Assembly: GCF_000633595.2 (NCBI RefSeq)
Contig: NZ_JIBU02000009.1
Span: 1-64,000, forward strand
Origin: Clostridium drakei
GTDB taxonomy: Bacteria > Bacillota > Clostridia > Clostridiales > Clostridiaceae
Length of the DNA: 64,000 bases
Direction of reading: 5' to 3'
Shown here: one piece after another, positions 8,618-16,649 of the stretch
Layout: every line of letters starts with the position of its first letter
Position numbering within the stretch: the stretch's first letter is position 1
Notes under the pieces: generated by a model
The model's database searches: none
What the model was told of the DNA's origin: nothing
The model's input: only the letters and a program-made list of their open reading frames with translations
Translations under genes and position numbers: made by a program

Positions 8618-9442
8618 ATGAAGAAATTTATGAAGTTAATGTTATGTATGTTAGTGATTACAACATCAATGACAGCATGTGGAAAAAATAATTCTACAAG
8701 CAATTCAGGGGATGAAAAGAAGTCAATCAAAATTGGAATGAGGGCAGACTCTCTAGATTATGGAAATGAAGCTGCTAAAGTACTTAAACAGAAGGGCTAT
8801 GATGTTAAAGTTGTTACTTTTAATGATAGTATTGGACCAGATACTGCTTTAGGTGAAGGAAGCATAGATGCAAACATATATCAGCATGAACCATACTTAC
8901 AAAATTACAATAAATCTAATAAGACAAATTTTGTTATGGTTAAGCCTAAACTTTGGTCTCCTGTTTTTGGCATGTACTCTAGTAAGTATAAAGACTACAA
9001 GGAAATTCCAGATGGGGCTACTATTGGTCTTTGCAATGATGCTACAAATCAATCAAGAGGTTTGAATTTATTAAACGAAGTTGGATTGATAAAACTTCCT
9101 GCTGATAAAAAATCACCATCAATTTATGATGTTAAAGATAATGCTGCTGTTAATCCAAAGAAATTTAAATTTATAGAAGCAGACATGCAAACACTTCCAC
9201 AATCTTTGAAGGATGTAGATTGCATTTTGTTAGCAGCTACTCATATGGTAAATGCAGGCTTAGATGCATCTAAATATATTGCAAGTCCAAAAGATAATGA
9301 AACATATGCAGTTGGAGTTGTTGTGAAAAACGGTGATGAAAATAAAAAATGGGTTAAAGATTTAAATGAAGCATATAGAACAGAAGGAATTAAAGAATTA
9401 TTAAAAAAGAAAGCAAAGGGAACTTTGATACCTTTATTCTAG
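8618..9442 (+). CDS. metQ: NlpA/MetQ-type substrate-binding lipoprotein, copy 1
   Basis: A 274-residue lipoprotein with AAGGAGG before the ATG. The signal peptide ends in TSMTACGKN, with Cys at the lipobox. The mature part matches NlpA/MetQ proteins: IKIGMRADS..DYGNEAAKVL near the start, DANIYQHEPYLQNYN in the middle and an ATNQSRGLNLL motif. Members bind methionine and, in some paralogues, other ligands. It closes the first metNIQ operon, with a terminator 45 bases downstream. Confidence 0.9.
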   Translation: MKKFMKLMLCMLVITTSMTACGKNNSTSNSGDEKKSIKIGMRADSLDYGNEAAKVLKQKGYDVKVVTFNDSIGPDTALGEGSIDANIYQHEPYLQNYNKSNKTNFVMVKPKLWSPVFGMYSSKYKDYKEIPDGATIGLCNDATNQSRGLNLLNEVGLIKLPADKKSPSIYDVKDNAAVNPKKFKFIEADMQTLPQSLKDVDCILLAATHMVNAGLDASKYIASPKDNETYAVGVVVKNGDENKKWVKDLNEAYRTEGIKELLKKKAKGTLIPLF

Positions 9443-9486
9443 TTTGTTGCTAAAGTAAAAAGCTATCATAATTATAAGAATAAGAA

Positions 9487-9533
9487 GGCGCTGTCTCACA
9501 ATAGAATTTTTATATGAGGCAGCACCTTTTTAT
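9487..9533 (+). terminator. Terminator of the first metNIQ operon
   Basis: GGCGCTGTCTCA pairs with TGAGGCAGCACC with a single C-A mismatch and one G-U pair, followed by TTTTTA. Confidence 0.88.
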
Positions 9534-9570
9534 TTATATATATATAATAATTAGAGTTTAGTTTACAGGA

Positions 9571-10635
9571 TTAATCTAAAATTTTAGGATTAATAGGATA
9601 TTTACCATAGGTCCTTGCGGCCTGCATAAATAGTTCAACATTTTCTTTTGAAGTTTTCATAGGAATCTTACAGCCTGTACTCAATATAAATCCTTTTGGA
9701 CTATTATATGATTTCCTTATACATTCTTTTACTTCATTGAAAATTTCTTTTTTCCCTCCGAAACATACTGTTTCAATTGGTTTAACATTCCCCATTATTA
9801 TTGCCCTATTACCAACTGAGTTTTTCACATCTTCCATATCAACTATATTATCAACACTAATTACTTGGACACCTGTATCTGCTATGTCTTCCCATATTCC
9901 TTTTGTATTGCCACAGATGTGAATAGATGGACCACTTCCCCAGCGTTCAATTATTTTATCAACACATTTTTTTAAATATGGTTTTACAAAGGTTCTAAAT
10001 TGTTTTGGACTTATGACAGTAAGTGAAGCAACAGGCTCTGCAAGGCTTGGCTTTACACCTATGTTACTGACAGCATCAATGTAGTTAAATATGCTTTCAG
10101 TAGAAATTTCTAAAAGTTTATGTACCCAATCAGGATTTTTTATAATATCTCTTAAAAAAACATCGGTTCCCCTTAAAGAAGCTGCAGTGGTGAAAGGGCC
10201 TCCAAGACTACTTGAAATTCCAACTTCAGTGCCTATTTTTTCATTAATTATTTTAGAAGCTTCTAAAAATAATGGTAATCTGCCATCCTTATATGGATTT
10301 ACAGGAATTAGTTTTTTTATATCATCATGATTTTTTAAGAATGGTATGTCTATATATGGCATATCATTGTCAGGGTAAGCTAAGGTTGTACCCATAGCTT
10401 CTGCAATGCCAAATAAATTTGGACCAATACCAGCACCATCAAAACCAAATGAGTTGTAAGAATTTATTTCTGTATCTACCATCAACTTATAATCAAAACA
10501 AAGTTCACTTATTTTTACACCTATAAATTTTGCGCCTACTTCTCCCATTAATGGACAGCATTGAATTCGATCAACTGGTTCTCCAGAATTTATGGCTAAT
10601 GCTCTTTCTTTAGGAGTCATGTCATCATATTGCAT
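9571..10635 (-). CDS. URO-D-fold corrinoid methyltransferase (MtaA/CmuA-like)
   Basis: A 354-residue protein with AGAGGTG before the ATG. It carries the zinc-thiolate motif of the methylcobalamin methyltransferase branch of the uroporphyrinogen decarboxylase superfamily: His239-x-Cys241 in SIHICGNTKG, then Cys322 in STGCKIPMKT. True HemE is ruled out by this motif and by the lack of the HemE N-terminal RQAGR signature. It probably moves a methyl group between a substrate or thiol and a corrinoid protein. The gene stands alone on the minus strand between the two metNIQ operons. Candidate partners are the corrinoid proteins at 19996 and 27228. Confidence 0.8.
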   Translation of the reverse strand: MQYDDMTPKERALAINSGEPVDRIQCCPLMGEVGAKFIGVKISELCFDYKLMVDTEINSYNSFGFDGAGIGPNLFGIAEAMGTTLAYPDNDMPYIDIPFLKNHDDIKKLIPVNPYKDGRLPLFLEASKIINEKIGTEVGISSSLGGPFTTAASLRGTDVFLRDIIKNPDWVHKLLEISTESIFNYIDAVSNIGVKPSLAEPVASLTVISPKQFRTFVKPYLKKCVDKIIERWGSGPSIHICGNTKGIWEDIADTGVQVISVDNIVDMEDVKNSVGNRAIIMGNVKPIETVCFGGKKEIFNEVKECIRKSYNSPKGFILSTGCKIPMKTSKENVELFMQAARTYGKYPINPKILD

Positions 10636-11038
10636 TTATATACACCTCTTTTTATTAAAATTAAAACCTGCTTATATTTGTAAATTAAGCAATTTGTAGG
10701 TTTAATTTAGCATCAATATTAATATAAGTAAGTTTTCTTAAACATGTATATTATAAATTAAATTTAAGGTTAATATATTAAGTATTTTAAATCTAAATAT
10801 TTTATACTTTAACTATAAACTTTAATTATAGATGATAATTGTCCTTTGTCATCTGAAAAGGTTGTGTCGCATAAGTTCTAAAGAAATTTGAGTAATTACC
10901 AAATCCGGATTATTTGTAAACACTATTTATTGGATAGTTCTCAAGAATTAATTCTTTTACTTCAATTAATATATGGTTAATTATCACTAACTATAAAATA
11001 TTAATATAAAAGTGTTGGTATTTATAAGCTTTTGCTAT

Positions 11039-11067
11039 TTGACACAATAGTAACAAGGATATACAAT
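11039..11067 (+). promoter_or_regulatory. SigA-type promoter of metNIQ-2
   Basis: TTGACA (11039-11044), 17 bases, then TACAAT (11062-11067). Transcription would start near 11074, giving a leader of about 174 bases before metN-2. Confidence 0.75.
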
Positions 11068-11113
11068 AAATTCGATTGGTGTCTAAAAAATGATTATTTT
11101 GTATAAAATGCTA

Positions 11114-11201
11114 AAAGCATATCATTAATGATTGTGATTGATGTTTGATGTAAATGATATGCTTTATAAGAGATATAATCTTAGGGAAATGATCATATCT
11201 C
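11114..11201 (+). promoter_or_regulatory. Two tandem leader hairpins before metN-2
   Basis: AAAGCATATCATT (11114-11126) pairs perfectly with AATGATATGCTTT (11153-11165). GAGATAT (11170-11176) pairs with ATATCTC (11195-11201). Neither is followed by a T run, and no SAM, T-box or other aptamer core is present. A regulatory leader of unknown class is possible. Confidence 0.45.
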
Positions 11202-11247
11202 ATAAATTACCTATATTGCTATTTTTATATAGAATGGAGGAAGAAAA

Positions 11248-12231
11248 TTGATAATTATAGAGAATCTTAGTAAGAATTATGAAGAATTAAATGTTCTAGA
11301 TAAAATCTCACTTACAATTAATGATGGAGAAATTTATGGACTAGTTGGAAGAAGTGGAGCTGGAAAATCTACATTATTAAGATGTATTAATGGATTAGAA
11401 AATTTTCAAGAAGGTAATGTATTAATTGACAATGTAGATGTTAAGTCATTAGGAAGAAAAGAAATACGAAAATTTAGAAAAGATATAGGAATGATTTTTC
11501 AACATTTTTCAATATTAGAGAGAAAAACAGTATATGATAATATCGCGCTTCCAATGGAATGTTGGAAAGTAGAAAAGTCACAAATAGATAAAAAGGTACA
11601 CGAACTTGTAGAACTAGTAGACATTAAAGATAAACTAAATATAAAAGCTAAAAACTTAAGTGGTGGTCAGAAACAACGTGTTGCCATTGCAAGAGCATTA
11701 GCAATGAATCCTAAAATATTATTATGTGATGAGGCAACATCAGCGTTAGATCCAAGAACAACAAAAGATATACTATCACTTTTAAGAAAAATAAATGAAG
11801 AATTAAAGATTACAATAGTGATTGTAACACATCAGATGTCAGTTGTAAGACAATTATGTACGAAAGTAGCATTACTGGAGAATGGAAAAATAGTAGAAAA
11901 TGGAGATGTTCGAGAAATATTTATAAATCAATCAGCTGCTCTACAAAGACTATTAGGAGCTGAAAGTTGTGAATTACCAGAAGGATGTAATTATCAAATA
12001 ATGACTACAGAGATTGATAAAAATGAAACATTATTGTCCATGCTGGCAATGGAAATTCAGGTTCCGTTTTCTGTTATAGATGGTAGAATAGAACATTTTA
12101 GAAACGATAAAATGGGGAAGTTTGTTATAAATTTTGATAACAAATATGAAGAGAATTTTCTTTTATACTTTAAACAGCATAATATTATTTATAAAAAAGT
12201 AGATGATGAAATGGAAAGCCTAGATGACTAG
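11248..12231 (+). CDS. metN: Methionine-type ABC importer ATPase (MetN), copy 2
   Basis: A 327-residue paralogue of the first MetN, starting at TTG after GGAGGAAG. It has the same Walker A (GRSGAGKST), signature (LSGGQKQR) and Walker B (LLCDEATSAL) and a C-terminal NIL-type domain. The two copies are alike across the ATPase core and differ most in the NIL domain (from about residue 245), where the sensed ligand binds. With the enolase-superfamily gene downstream, the second system may import something other than methionine. Confidence 0.9.
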   Translation: MIIIENLSKNYEELNVLDKISLTINDGEIYGLVGRSGAGKSTLLRCINGLENFQEGNVLIDNVDVKSLGRKEIRKFRKDIGMIFQHFSILERKTVYDNIALPMECWKVEKSQIDKKVHELVELVDIKDKLNIKAKNLSGGQKQRVAIARALAMNPKILLCDEATSALDPRTTKDILSLLRKINEELKITIVIVTHQMSVVRQLCTKVALLENGKIVENGDVREIFINQSAALQRLLGAESCELPEGCNYQIMTTEIDKNETLLSMLAMEIQVPFSVIDGRIEHFRNDKMGKFVINFDNKYEENFLLYFKQHNIIYKKVDDEMESLDD

Positions 12232-12248
12232 GGAAAGGAGGCAGTAAA

Positions 12249-12911
12249 ATGAGAGATATACCATGGCAAGAAATTATTAATAGAATTATGTTACCAGCAT
12301 GTATTGCTACATTAAAAATGCTGGTATTGGGCGCCTTATTAGGTGGTTTTTTTGGATTTATAGTAGCCATGCTTATGTATATGACAAGAAAAGATGGCAT
12401 ACGACCTAATAAAACATTTAATACAATTTTAAATGCTTTGGTTAGTGTTATACGTTCTTTTCCATTTATTATATTAATGGTTTCAATTATACCTTTAACA
12501 CGTTTATTTGTGGGAAGCAGTATTGGTTGGCAAGCAGCAATTGTTCCATTAACAGTAGCAGCAACACCATTTATGGCACGTATGTTTGAAAATAGTCTAA
12601 AAGAAGTAAATCCATCATTAGTTGAAGCAGCAAAATCTTTTGGAGCTTCTGATATGCAAATTATTTTTAAAGTAGTTATTGTAGAAGCACTACCATCACT
12701 TGTATCAGGTTATATTTTATCTGTAATTCAAGTATTGAATTTTACTGCTGTTGCAGGAACTATTGGTGCTGGAGGATTGGGAGCTTCTGCACTACAATAT
12801 GGTTATCAAAGTAATAATGATAAAGTAATGTATTCAATCGTTTTAGTACTTGTTGTGTGTGTTATTCTAATTCAGGTAATAGGCGATTTTGTATATAAAA
12901 AAATTAAATAA
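12249..12911 (+). CDS. metI: Methionine-type ABC importer permease (MetI), copy 2
   Basis: A 220-residue permease with GAAAGGAGG before the ATG. It has five hydrophobic segments and the EAA loop EAAKSFGASDMQIIFKV. It has the same length as copy 1 and is nearly identical around the SFPFIILMVSIIPLTR region. Unlike copy 1 it is separated from metN by 17 bases, and the binding protein is 169 bases further on. Confidence 0.9.
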   Translation: MRDIPWQEIINRIMLPACIATLKMLVLGALLGGFFGFIVAMLMYMTRKDGIRPNKTFNTILNALVSVIRSFPFIILMVSIIPLTRLFVGSSIGWQAAIVPLTVAATPFMARMFENSLKEVNPSLVEAAKSFGASDMQIIFKVVIVEALPSLVSGYILSVIQVLNFTAVAGTIGAGGLGASALQYGYQSNNDKVMYSIVLVLVVCVILIQVIGDFVYKKIK

Positions 12912-12928
12912 ATGATTCATGTTTATTC

Positions 12929-12986
12929 TCCTCCTTTAGGATTTATTATTTTAAGTGATATTATTTATCAATCCATATAAGGAGGA
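12929..12986 (+). promoter_or_regulatory. CU-rich/Shine-Dalgarno complementary pair between metI-2 and metQ-2
   Basis: TCCTCCTT at 12929-12936 is exactly complementary to AAGGAGGA at 12979-12986. The AAGGAGG has no well-spaced start codon: the nearest ATG (13002) is 16 bases away and opens a frame that overlaps metQ-2. MetQ-2 uses its own GGGGG site near 13070. The region may be a leader or the remnant of a lost start. Confidence 0.3.
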
Positions 12987-13080
12987 AAATATAAAAACCT
13001 AATGGCTAAAAAGTTAGGTGAATTAATGTTTGTAAAATTATGCAAACGATTAAAAAAATATATAATTAAGGGGGAAAAAA

Positions 13081-13905
13081 ATGAAGAAAAAAGTTTTAAG
13101 TGTATTATTATGTGTTGCTATGTCAGCAGTTATGTTGATGGGGTGTGGAAACAAGAGTGCTGATAAAAATGGAGATTCAAAGGATAAAAAGACATTGAAA
13201 TTAGCTTGTGTAGCCTTTAACTATGATGAGGTGAATGATCCTGTAGCAATAAACAAATTAAAAGAACTTGGTTATGATGTCAAAGTTACAGTAATGGAAG
13301 ACGCAACAACAATGAATGAAGCATGTATGAAAGGTGAATTAGATGCTTCTTTGCATCAACATAAGCCATGGATGGATGCATATAATAAATCCAAGAAACG
13401 CAATATGGTAATGTTAAAACCATATATTCATTATAATGTGTTTGGTATGTATTCAAATAAGTGGAAAAACGTTAAAGATATTCCTGATGGTGCGAAAGTT
13501 TGTTTGGGAGAAGATACAAGTAATCAATCAAGAGGACTTTTAATGTTAAAAAAATTAGGAATGATTAAGATTAAAGATGGTGTAACTGTGCCAACAACGT
13601 TAGACATTACTGAAAATCCTAAAAATCTTAAATTTACAACTGTAAATGTTGCACAGGTCATGAGTTCACTTCCAGATGTAGATATCTGTTTAAGTGCAAA
13701 AATGTTCCAGCTAAGTAATAAGATTAGTGATGACAAACAGATTTATACTTCAGATGACTTATATGATTTTGGAGTAGGATTTGTTGTAAGTCCTGATAAT
13801 GCAAATGCAAAATGGGCAAAGGATTTAGTTGATGCATATACAACAGCTGAAATGAAAAAAGAAATTAATAAAATATTTAAAGGCTGTTATGTACCAGGTA
13901 AATAG
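13081..13905 (+). CDS. NlpA/MetQ-type substrate-binding lipoprotein, copy 2
   Basis: A 274-residue lipoprotein whose signal peptide ends in AVMLMGCGNK. It shows the NlpA pattern: an early strand LKLACVAFNYDEV, then ELDASLHQHKPWMDAYNKS and TSNQSRGLLMLKK. Ligand-pocket positions differ from copy 1 (for example SLHQHKPW against NIYQHEPY), so the ligand may not be methionine. The gene is preceded by a 169-base spacer and followed after 12 bases by an enolase-superfamily gene, which suggests joint expression. Confidence 0.82.
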   Translation: MKKKVLSVLLCVAMSAVMLMGCGNKSADKNGDSKDKKTLKLACVAFNYDEVNDPVAINKLKELGYDVKVTVMEDATTMNEACMKGELDASLHQHKPWMDAYNKSKKRNMVMLKPYIHYNVFGMYSNKWKNVKDIPDGAKVCLGEDTSNQSRGLLMLKKLGMIKIKDGVTVPTTLDITENPKNLKFTTVNVAQVMSSLPDVDICLSAKMFQLSNKISDDKQIYTSDDLYDFGVGFVVSPDNANAKWAKDLVDAYTTAEMKKEINKIFKGCYVPGK

Positions 13906-13917
13906 TAAGGAGGAAAT

Positions 13918-15099
13918 ATGAAGATAACAAAGATAGATGTAATGCTTGTAGATGTTAAGTCTATTGACAATCCTGGATGGTCTCCAGTTGTATGTAGGAT
14001 TTATACAGATGAAGGTATATATGGTGATGGTGAAGCTGCTATGGCGTATGGTGTAGGTGCTACAGGAGCTTTTGGTATTCTCCAGGATTTTGCAAAAAAG
14101 ATTATTGATATGAATCCATTGGATAATGAAGTTATTTGGGAAAAATTATATAAGTCTACATTTTGGGGACAGAATGGAGGACCAGTAATATTTTCTGGCA
14201 TATCAGCTCTAGATATTGCACTTTGGGATATTAAAGGTAAATATTTCAAAATGCCTTTATATCAGCTTTTAGGTGGAAAAATGCGTGACAAGTTACGATG
14301 TTACGCTAGTCAACTACAATTTGGCTGGGGAGATACAAGAGTAGCTGCAACAAGTATTGAGGATTATGTTTTTTATGCGAAAAAAGCAGTTTCAGAAGGA
14401 TATGATGCAATAAAAATAGACTTTTTTACTTTTGATCCTGATGGGACAAGGTATAATAGTGAGAGAACAACAAGACTGCAACCTCCAAAGTATGTAAATA
14501 TGGTAATTAATCGGTTAAAAGCAGTGAGAGAAGCAGTAGGTCCTGATGTAGATATAATCATGGAAAATCATTCATATATTGATGCTCAAGTAGCTGTTCA
14601 GCTTGGTTCACTTGCAAAAGAATATGGAATATTCTTTTTTGAAGAGCCATGCACGCCAAATCCTAAAATGAATAAGTTTGTATGTGATAAGTTGAATATT
14701 CCTATTGCACAAGGTGAACGTATATATACAAGATGGGGATATGCTCCGTATTTTGAAGATAATTCAATTCAATTAATACAGCCAGATTTAGGAAACTGTG
14801 GAGGTATTACGGAAGGCAAAAAAATATGTGACTTAGCACACATTTATGATGTAGGGGTTCAGATGCATGTTTGTGCTAGTCCATTATCTACTGCAGCAGC
14901 ATTACATGTAGAAGCAGTTATTCCTAATTTTACAATTCATGAGCATCATGTATATAATCTACATGAATACAATAAGCAATTATGTATTTATGATTATCAA
15001 CCTAAAAATGGATATTTTCAGATACCTGATTTGCCAGGCATTGGAAATGAGTGGTCGGAGTATGTGTTTAAAAATAGTAGGTTAGTTACAATAAAGTAA
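13918..15099 (+). CDS. Enolase superfamily protein, mandelate racemase subgroup
   Basis: A 393-residue enzyme with GGAGG before the ATG. Metal-ligand candidates with family spacing are Glu216 (IIMENHSY), Glu242 (FFFEEPC) and Glu267 (AQGER). The general base pair Asp290 (IQPDLGNCGG) and His317 (QMHVCASP) is spaced 27 residues apart, as in mandelate racemase, and a KxD stands at 166-168 (AIKIDFF). Members abstract the proton next to a carboxylate, mostly in sugar-acid dehydration or racemisation. The ENH motif at 216-218 differs from the usual DxH of many dehydratases. Substrate unknown; the link to a NlpA-type importer is unusual. Confidence 0.85.
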   Translation: MKITKIDVMLVDVKSIDNPGWSPVVCRIYTDEGIYGDGEAAMAYGVGATGAFGILQDFAKKIIDMNPLDNEVIWEKLYKSTFWGQNGGPVIFSGISALDIALWDIKGKYFKMPLYQLLGGKMRDKLRCYASQLQFGWGDTRVAATSIEDYVFYAKKAVSEGYDAIKIDFFTFDPDGTRYNSERTTRLQPPKYVNMVINRLKAVREAVGPDVDIIMENHSYIDAQVAVQLGSLAKEYGIFFFEEPCTPNPKMNKFVCDKLNIPIAQGERIYTRWGYAPYFEDNSIQLIQPDLGNCGGITEGKKICDLAHIYDVGVQMHVCASPLSTAAALHVEAVIPNFTIHEHHVYNLHEYNKQLCIYDYQPKNGYFQIPDLPGIGNEWSEYVFKNSRLVTIK

Positions 15100-15137
15100 T
15101 TTATAAAAATTTTGCTTTTAATTAAGAATCTCTTGTA

Positions 15138-15183
15138 AAATATAGGCCAAATAGAAAACAAATTATATTTGGCCTATATTAAT
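15138..15183 (+). terminator. Hairpin after the enolase-superfamily gene
   Basis: AATATAGGCCAAATA (15139-15153) pairs with TATTTGGCCTATATT (15166-15180). No long T tract follows, so termination strength is uncertain. It lies between convergent genes. Confidence 0.7.
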
Positions 15184-15242
15184 TATAAATTTGGTTTCGT
15201 TGTATATATCAAAAATTCACAAAAGTTGTTAAAGGAAATAAA

Positions 15243-16283
15243 TTACTTAGTAAGAACTCTTCTTGCAGTTAAGTAATCACTCCTGTTTAAAGGAGAAATT
15301 TTAATAACATCTCCTGTATGTGGAGCGTGAATATAGGCTCCAAAGCCTATGTACATACCTACATGGTGAGGGTCGCTAGCAGTTCCAAATAAAATTAAAT
15401 CTCCAGGTTTTAAAGAATTTCTAGGTACTTCTGTACCATCTTTTATTTGGTCATAAGTAGTTCTACCGATGGATACTCCAAAATGTGCACACACATATTG
15501 TGTGAAACCAGAGCAATCAAAGCCTGGTTTTGGAGAGGTTCCACCCCATACATATGAAGTCCCTAAAAAGCTAGCAGCATAAGCTATAACTGAATCTGTA
15601 TCAGAAGGAGAAGTTGAGTTAGCTTTACCCTTTATACTGTTAATATATTTGAAAGCATCTGAGATAGCTGATTCATCATTAGTTGAATATGAATTTTCTG
15701 CAGCTTGAGCTTGAATTAAAAGTTTTTGCTGAGATTCTTTAGCACTATTTAATTGAGTTAGCTTTTTCTCATTGTCAGTTTTTAATGCATATAACATATT
15801 GTTTTTTGAAACTAAAGCATCCTTTTTAGTATTTACTAAGTCTTTATTTTGCTTGTACTTATTAATAGTATTCTCATTTAGATTTATCAATCTTACAAGT
15901 GTATCAGTGCTTGAGAGTAAATCTCCAATATCTTTAGATTGAAGAAGCACATTTAAATAACCATCAAACCCATTTATATACATTGATTTTACTCTTTTAT
16001 TGAAAAGATCTTTTTGATTATTAAGATTGGCTTCGGCATCTTGAAGTTCTTTTTCGGTAGTTTTAATACTTGCTTCAGTAGCAACTATTTGCTTATTATT
16101 ATTATCTGTTTGTTTCATTACAGTTTCTATCTCATTATCAAGTTTTTCAATGTTAATTAGTAAATTTTCTACAGTAGTGGTTCCATTGTTAGCATTGTTT
16201 TCAACTGGTTCAGCATATGCTGTAGTAGTAAGTACTATGGACATTGTTAATGCTAAAATAGATTTTTTAAATAAGGAATTCAA
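15243..16283 (-). CDS. Secreted NlpC/P60 peptidoglycan hydrolase with coiled-coil N-terminus
   Basis: A 346-residue secreted protein. I place the start at TTG eight bases after AGGAG; a GTG nine bases upstream sits against that site. The signal peptide ends near TTTAYAEP. Residues of about 35-200 form a long coiled coil like the CwlO/PcsB regulatory domain. The C-terminal NlpC/P60 domain has Cys257 (PGFDCSGF), His307 (DPHHVGMY) and a third polar residue His319 (YIHAPHTG). The family cleaves D-Glu-meso-DAP bonds in stem peptides, often under FtsEX-type control through the coiled coil. It is a single gene. Confidence 0.9.
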   Translation of the reverse strand: MNSLFKKSILALTMSIVLTTTAYAEPVENNANNGTTTVENLLINIEKLDNEIETVMKQTDNNNKQIVATEASIKTTEKELQDAEANLNNQKDLFNKRVKSMYINGFDGYLNVLLQSKDIGDLLSSTDTLVRLINLNENTINKYKQNKDLVNTKKDALVSKNNMLYALKTDNEKKLTQLNSAKESQQKLLIQAQAAENSYSTNDESAISDAFKYINSIKGKANSTSPSDTDSVIAYAASFLGTSYVWGGTSPKPGFDCSGFTQYVCAHFGVSIGRTTYDQIKDGTEVPRNSLKPGDLILFGTASDPHHVGMYIGFGAYIHAPHTGDVIKISPLNRSDYLTARRVLTK

Positions 16284-16469
16284 GTTAATCACTCCTAAAT
16301 TATTGTGAATTATTCTCGTTGTAAGTTTACATGACTATACACAATATTATAGCATTTTGTCCAAATAGAGAATATGAATATATTGTAAATAAAGTGAAAA
16401 CAACTGGATATTTTCTTTATGTACAAAAAATGACAACACACTATGTATAAATTAATGCTATGAATTTAG

Positions 16470-16484
16470 GCATTATGTAGCATG
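16470..16484 (+). promoter_or_regulatory. Candidate operator, GCATTATGTA box upstream of the pterin methyltransferase
   Basis: AATTT-2-GCATTATGTA-2-ATG matches, at the same spacing, a site at 27075-27094 upstream of the second corrinoid protein. Further TATGTA copies lie upstream of both. It is a candidate binding site for the PucR-type regulator encoded at 25243, inferred from position only. Confidence 0.35.
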
Positions 16485-16572
16485 AATTTTCAGAATATAT
16501 GTGATATTATTTTCTTGTAGAAACAGTTTACAATTATTCAATTTTTTTTCTAAGATTTATGGTTGTTAAATT

Positions 16573-16604
16573 AAATTTATTTAAAATTTATTTAAAATTT
16601 ATTA
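16573..16604 (+). repeat. Three-copy 11-base AT tandem repeat
   Basis: AAATTTATTTA occurs at 16573-16583 and 16584-16594, and a 10-base variant at 16595-16604, about 30 bases before the ribosome binding site. The helical-turn phasing suggests bent DNA. Confidence 0.7.
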
Positions 16605-16649
16605 AATTACACACGTTATGCAAGCAAGACAAAAAGGAGGAAATAGTAA

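Larger units (their letters stand above)
10636..11247. other. Divergent intergenic region with metN-2 promoter and leader
   Basis: About 612 bases between the methyltransferase and metN-2. The right third holds a consensus promoter and a leader with two hairpins, listed separately. No S-box, T-box or other known aptamer is recognisable. The left two thirds are AT-rich with nothing I can support. Confidence 0.5.
16284..16649. other. Divergent region upstream of the corrinoid gene cluster
   Basis: About 366 bases. It contains three TATGTA boxes (near 16417, 16443 and 16474), the last within GCATTATGTA, which recurs upstream of the second corrinoid protein. Next to the start lies an 11-base tandem repeat at 16573-16604. 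AAGGAGG at 16633 serves the first gene of the cluster. Confidence 0.5.

Noticed and set aside
9571-10635. HemE (heme biosynthesis) for the URO-D proteins
   Set aside because: The His-x-Cys...Cys zinc motif and the corrinoid neighbourhood indicate methyltransferases; HemE N-terminal signatures are missing.
16468-16484. Possible sigma-54 promoter (GG...GC) before the methyltransferase operon
   Set aside because: The GG-GC spacing is nine rather than ten bases, and the homologous site at 27080 lacks the GG. It fits a shared operator better.
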